Source: Bacteroidota bacterium (lineage in GTDB: Bacteria > Bacteroidota > Rhodothermia > Rhodothermales > JAHQVL01). Taken from it: 35,997 bases of DNA. The stretch is from the NCBI GenBank assembly GCA_039111535.1, contig JBCCIM010000042.1:1-35997 (forward strand), read 5' to 3'. The translations under genes were made by a program, and so were the position numbers. Below, one piece after another: positions 24,201 to 33,000 of this stretch. Within the stretch, counting starts at the first letter, position 1. Every line of letters begins with the position of its first letter. The notes under the pieces were generated by a model that worked only from the letters and a program-made list of their open reading frames with translations, was not told the origin of the DNA and did not search any database.

Positions 24201-26777
24201 ATGAAGTCGACACCCCGCCCGCTATTGCTTTGCCTGTTTTTTGCAGGATGTATTTGTATGGTTTTATCGAGTTGCCAACCAGCAGGAACGGCGTTCCGCA
24301 CGGGCTGGCCGACAGACTTGAACAGAACGTGGGTAGGTCCGGAATACTGGGCAAACCGGCTGCAAGACTGGCACATTGCTGATGGTCGCCTGGAAACTAC
24401 AGTACAAGCGAAAGGCAAACCCATGCGGACCCTGCACTTGCTTACGCGTCGCCTTGGCGCCCACGATGGCAGCTTGAATATGCAGGTCGAAGCCGGCTGG
24501 ATTGACGCTCAGCACGCGCCAAGCGAAAACGAACTTGGGTTTCTGATTGGCGCTGGCAGCACACTCGATTACAGAGCAGCTGCGCTTATACATCACAGCA
24601 GTGGACCAGGCGCAGGGATTTTTGTAGGCACCAACCAGCAAGGCACCCTGTTTATACGAAATTTGAGTAACGATGCAGAAGAGCTCGCCCGCAGCGAACA
24701 AGTAAACCTAGAAACCCCCCTTGAGGAAGTTCGCCTTGCGCTCGACATGACCGTGGAGAATGCCGGCCATACGCTTACGCTATCTCTATACACTGCAATT
24801 GATGGCCCTGCGCTAACATCGGTAAGTTACAGATTCCCTGAAGAAGCTGATCTTGCAGGCAACCTTGCCCTCGTATCAAGCCAGGACCAGACATGGTTCC
24901 GTGATTGGCGGGTAGATGGCACAAGGCTCGAAGTACATCCCGGCAGAACCGCTGGGCCGGTATTAAATACGCAATACACGCTGAGCAAAGATATCCTTAA
25001 AATGACCGCCCAAATGATGCCAGTCGGCGAAGAGGACGCTCAAACGGTAACGCTGGAGGTGAAGGACGAAGATGCCTGGCGCGAGGTAGCATCCACATCA
25101 ATTATTACACCGGGATACACCGCGCCGTTCAGGGTAGAAAACTGGGAGCGTGGCGCCGACACCCCATACCGGGTTGTATATGACTATGCCAAGGCAGACG
25201 GCTCTATCACCACCTATTTATTCCATGGTACGGTTAAACAGGATCCGGTTGATCAGCCGGTTGTTTCCGTGGCCGGCTTTACGGGCAATCACAACACGGG
25301 CCGTGGTGTAGAGGGAGGAAATTTTAGATGGATTGACCGGGTTTGGTTTCCACACAACGACATCGTGAATAACATCAAACAGCAAGATGTCGACGTGCTG
25401 TTTTTCTCCGGCGACCAGGTCTACGAAGGTGCCAGCCCCACCTTTCCGGACAGAGAAAATGCACACCTCGATTATCTCTACAAGTGGTATTTGTGGGGAT
25501 GGGCATTTCGAGATATTACAAAAGACAGGCCTACCATAACCATTCCGGACGACCATGACGTATATCAGGGTAACATCTGGGGTAATGGCGGACCTGCCGT
25601 TCCAGTAGACAACATGGGCGGCTACGTAATGCCGGCAGACTGGGTAAAGATGATCGAGCGCACCCAAACCAGTCACTTGCCCGACCCTTATGACCCGACG
25701 CCCATCAAACAAGGAATTGGTGTGTACTATACCAGTATGACGTATGGGCGCGTCGGTATTGCCATTTTGGAAGACAGGAAATTCAAATCAGGTTGTTATG
25801 GACTAGTGCCGGGGCACGAAGGCCGGCCGGATCACTTCTCGCAGGAAAACTTTACGCCGGCGATGGTAGACAAGCCGGGGCTGACCCTTTTGGGGGATCG
25901 ACAACTGACATTCATTGATGATTGGGCTGCAGACTGGCGTGGCCAGGACATGAAGCTTGCCGTGTCACAAACTGTATTTGCCAACATGGCTACACATCAT
26001 GGACCCAACTTGATGCGTTTGTATGCTGATTTGGACTCGAATGGCTGGCCCAAGCGCGGCCGTGATAGCGCACTACGTGCCTTGCGCCGTGGATTTGCCT
26101 TTATGCTGCAGGGAGACCAGCACCTGTCTACGATTGTACATCATGGCGTTGATGCGCACAACGATGCCGGCTATTCATTTTGTGTGCCTTCTATCGCCAA
26201 TTTTTATCCGCGTGGCTGGCAACCAGAAGAAGCAGGGGAAAACAGGCCTGAGGGCGCTCCTGCGCATTACGGGCAACACCAGGATGCTTTTGGCAATTTT
26301 GTGACGGTGTATGGCGCAACCAACCCAACAGGCCTTACAGGCATTTCTACAGAGAAAGAGCCCCTGGCGTTGCATGACCGGATGCCGGGCTATGGCATCG
26401 TACGCTTCAATAAAACAGACCGCACGATCACCATGGAAAATTGGCCGCGGTACGCAAAGCCGATGAGTCAGTCTGAAGCGACGCAATATGAAGGCTGGCC
26501 GAAGACCATTGCGATGGAGGATAATTATGGCCGAGAAGCTGCCGGGTATCTACCAGCGTTGCGCGTATCAGGGCTTGCCAACCCTGTTGTTCAGGTTGTA
26601 GAAGAGGCAACAGGTGAGATTGTGTATACCCTTCGCATCCAGGGCGACAGCTTTCGCCCGAAGGTGTTTGCGCAGGGCCGGTACACGGTGCATGTGGGCA
26701 ATCAGGATGCCGGCGAGATGCAGACTTTTTCAGGGGTTACCATTGCAGAAGATGAGGTGCTTGAGGTTATATTTTAA
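24201..26777 (+). CDS. PhoD-type alkaline phosphatase lipoprotein with N-terminal lectin-like domain
   Basis: 858 residues from the ATG at 24201; an ATG at 24150 adds 17 residues before the signal. The lipobox is VLSSC (Cys25). About 40-230 is a concanavalin/LamG-like beta-sandwich (GSLNMQVEAGWIDAQHAPSE), then a beta domain to about 350. The metallophosphatase domain follows with VSVAGFTGNHNTGRG, FFSGDQVYEG, PDDHDVYQGNIWG and LQGDQHLSTIVHHG. These supply the Asp/His metal ligands of PhoD enzymes, calcium- and iron-dependent phosphodiesterases/monoesterases that release phosphate from organic phosphate esters. Expected at the cell surface or in the periplasm. The longer than usual N-terminus suggests attachment to a substrate. 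Followed by a bidirectional terminator; no Pho box identified. Confidence 0.88.
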   Translation: MKSTPRPLLLCLFFAGCICMVLSSCQPAGTAFRTGWPTDLNRTWVGPEYWANRLQDWHIADGRLETTVQAKGKPMRTLHLLTRRLGAHDGSLNMQVEAGWIDAQHAPSENELGFLIGAGSTLDYRAAALIHHSSGPGAGIFVGTNQQGTLFIRNLSNDAEELARSEQVNLETPLEEVRLALDMTVENAGHTLTLSLYTAIDGPALTSVSYRFPEEADLAGNLALVSSQDQTWFRDWRVDGTRLEVHPGRTAGPVLNTQYTLSKDILKMTAQMMPVGEEDAQTVTLEVKDEDAWREVASTSIITPGYTAPFRVENWERGADTPYRVVYDYAKADGSITTYLFHGTVKQDPVDQPVVSVAGFTGNHNTGRGVEGGNFRWIDRVWFPHNDIVNNIKQQDVDVLFFSGDQVYEGASPTFPDRENAHLDYLYKWYLWGWAFRDITKDRPTITIPDDHDVYQGNIWGNGGPAVPVDNMGGYVMPADWVKMIERTQTSHLPDPYDPTPIKQGIGVYYTSMTYGRVGIAILEDRKFKSGCYGLVPGHEGRPDHFSQENFTPAMVDKPGLTLLGDRQLTFIDDWAADWRGQDMKLAVSQTVFANMATHHGPNLMRLYADLDSNGWPKRGRDSALRALRRGFAFMLQGDQHLSTIVHHGVDAHNDAGYSFCVPSIANFYPRGWQPEEAGENRPEGAPAHYGQHQDAFGNFVTVYGATNPTGLTGISTEKEPLALHDRMPGYGIVRFNKTDRTITMENWPRYAKPMSQSEATQYEGWPKTIAMEDNYGREAAGYLPALRVSGLANPVVQVVEEATGEIVYTLRIQGDSFRPKVFAQGRYTVHVGNQDAGEMQTFSGVTIAEDEVLEVIF

Positions 26778-26798
26778 CTGGAGGGTATGTCTATACTA

Positions 26799-26833
26799 AA
26801 AACCCGTCGGGTCTGGGAGACCCAACGGGTTTT
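26799..26833. terminator. Bidirectional intrinsic terminator between convergent genes
   Basis: AAAACCCGT (26799-26807) pairs with ACGGGTTTT (26825-26833), and GGGTCT (26809-26814) pairs with AGACCC (26818-26823) around GGG, with one C/A mismatch. A and T runs flank both sides. It serves the plus-strand phosphatase gene and the minus-strand T9SS cargo gene, which end 21 bases to its left and 25 to its right. Confidence 0.88.
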
Positions 26834-26857
26834 CGTTCTATCGTAAATTCAGGCCGG

Positions 26858-29800
26858 CTACTTAACCAGCATCATCGTCTTGCTGAACGACTTACCAGCC
26901 GCCTCAAGCCGATAAACGTAAACCCCTGAAGCCAATCCGGAGCCATCAAAACTGGCACTATATCGACCCGCTGCCTGCTGGCCATCAACAAGCACTTTCA
27001 CCATACGCCCTTGCGCATCGTAAACAGCCAGCTTTATGTGCCCGTCTACTGGCACGTCATACGAAATCGTAGCTACAGGATTAAAAGGATTCGGATAGCT
27101 GGACATATCGTATGCTTCCGGTGCCGGCAAATAGACTTCAGCAACCTCAGAATGACGGAAGTCGCCATTAAAGTCTACCTGCTTGATCCGGTATGCAGCA
27201 CGGCTTGCACGAAGTCCGCGTGCCGCATCTTTAAAGGTGTAGGTGTGAGCGGTATCTGAAGTACCCTGCCCTTTCACAAATCCGATGTTCAGCCAGCCCG
27301 TCGCACCATCGCGATCCGTTACGCGGCGCTGCACCTCAAAACCAGCGTTGTTCACTTCGCTAGCCGTTGTCCAGACAAGCTGAACACTTCCGTTGTCAAA
27401 CACCGCATCAAACTGCGTCATCTCAACCGGCAGTGTCACATCGTCAGGATTGTCCGTGATAAGCATGAGAATGTCATCATCTTCGAGTACCACGCCTGTA
27501 AACGAGGCAACACCAGCCGTAAAGCTGTTGGCTTGCTGCAAGATCCGGCTGCCATTTGTAGGATCTGTATCGGTATCTACAACCAACCAGAAATCTGTCG
27601 CAGCACTACCAGATACGGTCGCACCATTAAGGTCAAACTGCAACTCAAGGCTGCCCGAATTGCCTGTCTCTTTAACCAACCACTTCCGCCCCAGCAACTG
27701 TGCCGGACTGGAACCGAACATGACCGTGCTCTCGGTCAGGGCACCTGTATCGTGGCCCCAAAAAAGGAAGCTTTTATCAGACGCAAATGAGTTGCCATTT
27801 GACGGGTTGTCTGCAGCCAGACTACCGCGGCTCGCAGCCATTATGCCGCCAACAGACTGCTTCTGGTTTAACCCGGAAGCATCATCCCGACCGATACCGG
27901 CAACGTCATTGTGGTAAATGGCATTTGCTGTTGGATCCCATAACAGGGTCGCATCGGATGCCACATAGTTGTTATCCAACTGCAAACCATATTTAAGTGC
28001 AAGATAAGTGTCAATTTGTAGCTGCTCAGCATCAGATACTGCACCCGTAAACACAATCAGTTCTGCGATATCAGAATCGTTGTAATCAGAACTCGGCACG
28101 TTGTTGGCCAACTGAAAATCATTAATTGAGGGAAAGGTAAACGATGAAACAGAAGCATCGGTAGAAACCAAATTACCATCGCGGTAAATGGCTTGCTTCG
28201 GTGTCGCTGATTCATACTCGAAACCCCACAGGTATGGCGTTCCAACTGACTCACTCCACGCTGCACTCAATCGAAAATCGCCGCTCGTAGTACCTGCATC
28301 CCAGTAAATGGTCGAAAGTGTATTAAACGGTACGTGTGCACTTACCCTGTCGCTTTGACCCACTTCCTGCTCTATAAACAGCCAGCTATCTGAAAGGGTG
28401 TTATGCTGCGCTACCACAAAGATATTCACATTGCTATGCGCTGTGTTCTCAAAAACACTCGGTGTATTCAACCCTTCACTGTTAGATGCATCAAAGGCTA
28501 CAATCGGATTGTAATTCAGATCGGATGCAGCAAATGCCGGCAAGTTTGAAACCCCATTGGCCGCAGCATCACGTGCATTTCCACTCTGATCTGCCCATAC
28601 AGAAATGTCTCCCGCAGACTCCGTAACCCCGGCATCCGACTTCAACCACAGCGCTAGATTTGACGCTACACCACCTGGTGCCGGCATGTTAGCCCCAAAC
28701 GTGAAGAAGTCACCATTCGAAAAGTTGATTGTCGCGCTCGATGTGCCATCGCCATTATCACTCAGCAATGTCTCATCAGGAGAAGTAAAACTAGCGTTGT
28801 CGTCAGAGATCAGGTATGTAGCTCCATATGCATTCGGAATTCTTACCTCGACGGTACCTACACCATTTACTTCCTTAACCTTCCATTCACGCGCCATACG
28901 ACGATTGGTGCTGGTACCGGCAAAGGCTTCGGTCAGCAGCGTGCTTCCGTTGTCATCGGCCCATGCCAGGAACTGCAAATCGCTCGAAAACGTGTTGACA
29001 TTGGACGCGTTATCTGCTGCATAGCTGCCCAGGGCGATAGTAACGAACGCGCCGGCTTCGCTACTCATGGTTTGCTTCTGGTTCAGTCCAGAAGCATCAT
29101 CGCGGCCAATTGCGGCAATGTGAAAGTCGTATGTACCTCCCAGTGCACGAACTACGGTGCCATCTGAAGCAAAATAATCGTGCCCGAGTGTGATGCCATA
29201 TTTTATTGCGAGATAGGATTCTACTTCGTGCATTTCCTGGGTCGTCATGACCTGTGAATGGACCACCACCTCATAAATCTCACCGTTAAAGACGCCGCCT
29301 ACCCCATCGTCACCGAGGCCACCAATTTCGAACGTGTTGGAAGTTGTTGGATCTTGATCTGCTGTAAACTGCAACAACTGTGTACCATTCCCAAACACGT
29401 ACGAACCACTCGCTGCATCTTCGTCAAACTGGACTGTACCGATGGTTGGCACATCTGTTGGGAAAAGACCCAGCGCTGTGTCAAATGTGGGTCCATATCC
29501 TACCTCACCGTCAGTACCTGAGTGATTGCGGATTAGACGATCTCCGGAGCCGTCAAATTCGCCCCAGACAGGGCCGGCAGCAGCAGCAGTTGTCCGGTAG
29601 ACGGCAAAAATGGTTGCGTCAGGTGCTGTTCCTGCATTGATATCGAGTGCCGTATCCAGGTAATCATCTGTCCCATCAAAAAGCAAAGCCGGATTGAAGT
29701 TCAAGCCGTTTGCCACATACATGGGCTGCAAGGTACCGCTTGCCTGCGTGGCGTTGTTGGAATTTGTACTCTGGTCCGCCCAGGCGCTCACAGCGCCAAC

Positions 29801-29941
29801 GGATTCAGTGACACCCGCGTCAGCTTTGAGCCAGAGATCAAGGTTTGTGGAGACGCCACCGGGTGCCGTCTGCGCATGGGCTCCGTAAGGAAGCGCTAAA
29901 AACAGAAATGCTAATGCAAGTACGTAAAGATGCCGTTTCAT
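26858..29941 (-). CDS. Large T9SS-exported multi-domain lectin-like protein
   Basis: 1027 residues. Signal peptide 1-23 (YVLALAFLFLALPYGAHAQ). Two copies of a roughly 400-residue module follow. Each has a LamG/concanavalin-like domain opening NLxLWLKxDAGVTES with WADQS, then a second domain marked by HxAxIGRDDASGLNQKQ and ending near DxFTFG or a variant. Then comes a fibronectin-like domain (about 865-960, VQLVWTTASEVNNAGFEVQ) and a C-terminal Por-type sorting domain starting YPNPFNPVATISYDVP and ending GVYVYRLEAAGKSFSKTMML. The sorting domain directs export by the type IX system and attachment to the outer surface. A role in adhesion or carbohydrate binding is likely. Paralogous to the next gene upstream, from which it is 104 bases distant. 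Confidence 0.88.
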   Translation of the reverse strand: MKRHLYVLALAFLFLALPYGAHAQTAPGGVSTNLDLWLKADAGVTESVGAVSAWADQSTNSNNATQASGTLQPMYVANGLNFNPALLFDGTDDYLDTALDINAGTAPDATIFAVYRTTAAAAGPVWGEFDGSGDRLIRNHSGTDGEVGYGPTFDTALGLFPTDVPTIGTVQFDEDAASGSYVFGNGTQLLQFTADQDPTTSNTFEIGGLGDDGVGGVFNGEIYEVVVHSQVMTTQEMHEVESYLAIKYGITLGHDYFASDGTVVRALGGTYDFHIAAIGRDDASGLNQKQTMSSEAGAFVTIALGSYAADNASNVNTFSSDLQFLAWADDNGSTLLTEAFAGTSTNRRMAREWKVKEVNGVGTVEVRIPNAYGATYLISDDNASFTSPDETLLSDNGDGTSSATINFSNGDFFTFGANMPAPGGVASNLALWLKSDAGVTESAGDISVWADQSGNARDAAANGVSNLPAFAASDLNYNPIVAFDASNSEGLNTPSVFENTAHSNVNIFVVAQHNTLSDSWLFIEQEVGQSDRVSAHVPFNTLSTIYWDAGTTSGDFRLSAAWSESVGTPYLWGFEYESATPKQAIYRDGNLVSTDASVSSFTFPSINDFQLANNVPSSDYNDSDIAELIVFTGAVSDAEQLQIDTYLALKYGLQLDNNYVASDATLLWDPTANAIYHNDVAGIGRDDASGLNQKQSVGGIMAASRGSLAADNPSNGNSFASDKSFLFWGHDTGALTESTVMFGSSPAQLLGRKWLVKETGNSGSLELQFDLNGATVSGSAATDFWLVVDTDTDPTNGSRILQQANSFTAGVASFTGVVLEDDDILMLITDNPDDVTLPVEMTQFDAVFDNGSVQLVWTTASEVNNAGFEVQRRVTDRDGATGWLNIGFVKGQGTSDTAHTYTFKDAARGLRASRAAYRIKQVDFNGDFRHSEVAEVYLPAPEAYDMSSYPNPFNPVATISYDVPVDGHIKLAVYDAQGRMVKVLVDGQQAAGRYSASFDGSGLASGVYVYRLEAAGKSFSKTMMLVK

Positions 29942-30045
29942 GGCCAGGATGATTGGTTAAAAGAAAATTCTAACAATCACCGTATCGGCCAATGGCCATG
30001 ATTATTTAACGCTTGCTAAAATAAGTTACCCAGTACGATTGTCGA

Positions 30046-33000
30046 TCACTTGGCCAGTATCATTTTCTTTACGTGCACTTCGGTGCCGGCACGCATCTGG
30101 TACAAGTAAATGCCTGCCGCAAGGCCACTTGCCTCAAAGTGAACTTCATGTTTGCCGGCCTGCATTTCTTCATCCACCAGCACCTTAACCGGCCGGCCCA
30201 GTACATCGAACACACGAATTGAAACATGCACAGGCTCAGGAATATCGTACCCTATGGTTGTTTGTGGATTAAACGGGTTGGGATAATTCTGGTACAGATC
30301 AAAACTTTCAGGAATCTCCTCAATAAGCAGTTCAGGACTTTCTTGCGTTTTGCCAAGACTGTTGGCCGCTGCATCAAAACGCAGTACACGGTTGTGTGCG
30401 CTATCAACAATCCATACCTGGTCGCTCGCAGTGTCGATAAATACATCATGGACGCTATTGAACGAGGCATTGTCTACGAGGCCGTGCGAAGACGTAAAAT
30501 CGGTTTGCCCCAGTACAGCATCAGCGGCAGCGCCATCAGCTTTGGCTGCGGCATCTTCATACCAGAGCACACGGTCATTCCAGCGATCAGCAACCCAGAT
30601 ACCGCCCTGGTTGTCACCATCAATGCCGGCATCCGGCCAGTGGAGCGTATTGGCCGCCAGCGTACTGCCTCTATTGACGCGCCAGGACGTAAAATCAGCC
30701 TGCCCAAGGACACCATCCGCATCAGCGCCGTTGGCTTTACTTGCCGCAGTATCAAAGCGCAGGATACGGCTATTGCCCGCATCTGTAACCCATAGCCGGC
30801 CGCTATTGTCGACAAACACGCCGGCCGGGTACGCAAGCGAGTTGATGTCTGTCTGGTTCTGCCATTCCAGGATTCGGGTTGTAAAATTGGCCTGTCCAAG
30901 GACGCCGTCTGCACCAGCGCCATCAGCTTTGGATGTAGCGCTGTCGTAACGCAGTACCCGATGATTCAACCAGTCCACTGCCCACAGCCGGCCACCACTA
31001 TCCATGTAGAGGTCTTTTGGCCAGCGCAAAGAATTTGCCGCTACGTCTTGCCGGCGATTTTCTTCGTTCGAGATAAAATCAGCCTGTCCAAGAACGCCAT
31101 CTGCATTTGCTCCATCACTTGCGCTTTCAGCATTGTCAAACCGAAGGATCCGGTGATTTTCGGAATCAGCCACGAACAGCGCACCACTGCTTGTTACAAA
31201 AATTCCACTTGGCGTATACATCGTATTTGCAGCTACTGTACTCCCACGGTTAGCACTGTTTGACGTGAAATCCGCCTGTCCTAACACCGCCTCAGCGGCA
31301 CTTCCATCCATTGCAGCATTCACCGAACCCCACCGCAGAACGCGATGATTCTGGGTATCTGCGACAAACACTTTCCCGGAAGGCCCCATTGCAAAATAGC
31401 CAGGATTATTCAGGGTAGATGCTGAAATCCCCCCATTATTTTTGATTGAAGAATCGTAGTCGGGCTGCCCTAAAACCCCGTCGGCGGCAACCCCATCGGT
31501 CACGGGTGGGCCGACTGGCGCAAGATCATAATCCGTCAACAAGATCAGATAATCGTTATCAGCAATATCAACGCTGGAAAACGTAACAACATCCGAAGCA
31601 AAGCTTGTAGCGGCTATAATCTGGCGTGTGCCGTTGGAGGGATCTGTATCCGTATCGAGGACAAGTTGGAAATCAGCTGCTACAGTACCGGATACGGTTA
31701 TGCCTGTCAAATCAAAAGTCAGCGCTAGCGTAGCCCCTGTATCTCCTGTTTCTTCAGCAAACCATACACGGGCGAGCCGGTCTGCTGAGTAAGCACCAAC
31801 GGTGACGGCGCTCTCAGTCAGGGCACCATTGTCATGTCCCACAATCAAAAAGACCGCATCGCTGCTAAAGCTGTTTGCGTTCGACGCGTTGTCAGCAGCC
31901 AGTGCTCCGAGTGCAACGGTCATGATGCCGGCAGCGGCTTGCTTTTGGTTAAGCGCAGATTCGTCTTCTCTCGCGATACCAATCACATCGTTTTGATAGG
32001 GGGCATTGGCAGTGACATCCCACAGCGTTGATGCATCAGACGCAAGGTAATTATGCCCCAACGTGATTCCATATTTGATGGCCAGGTACGTTTGAATCTG
32101 CTGTTGCTCCGTATCAGACAAAGCGCCATTAAATGCGATCATCTCCGCGATATCTGCATCTATGAACTCAATACCACGGTAACTGCCAATTTGGAAAGCG
32201 TTTGTGCCGGCAAAGGTAAATGTACTTACCGTTGCGTCGGAAACCAGGGAAGTCCCATCTTTATAAATAGTCTGCACTGGCCCCGACGCCTCATATTCGA
32301 AGGCCCAGAGATATGGTGTTGCCAGGGATTCAGTCCAGCCTGTACTCAATCGATTATCACCTGTATTGGCCCCAGCATCCCAAAAAATGGTCAAATTACT
32401 CTGCCAGGGTATGTGGGCACTGACGCGGTCGCTAGAGCCAGAACCTTCACCAAATAAAAAGCTGTTAGCTAATGAATTGACTGTAGCTACGGCAAACAGG
32501 TTGATATTGCTGTGTGTATCGTTGCCGAATACACTACGTGACTCCAGCGACTCAGAATTGCTGTTATCAAACGCGATTGCTGGATTGTAGTGTATATCGA
32601 TTGAGGAAACAGACGGCAAATTCGCTACGCCGGTCACAGCAGCATCCCGGCCTGAACCACTCTGATCTGCCCAGGTGGTAACATCACCTGCTGCCTCAGT
32701 TACGCCCACATCAGCACGAAGCCAGAGTTCAATATCCGTAAATACACCACCCGGAGAAGCTCCAACACCAAACGTGAAGTATTGCCCATCTGTGAAGTCC
32801 AGCGTTGCACTGCGCGTGCCATCGCCATTGTCGGTCAAGGCCACCTCGGTTGGCGAAGTCAGGGCGCTGCTGCTGCTTACAATCAGGTGGGTGGCGTCGT
32901 ACGTATCGGGAATTTCAATTTCTACCGTTCCGACCGTGCCGACCTCCTCAACTTTCCAGATCCGGGCCATGCGGGTGAATACATCGGTGCCACTAAAATC

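Noticed and set aside
29987-29997. GGCCAATGGCC palindrome before the 26858-29941 gene
   Set aside because: Eleven bases only and similar words are common; no second copy at a promoter was found.
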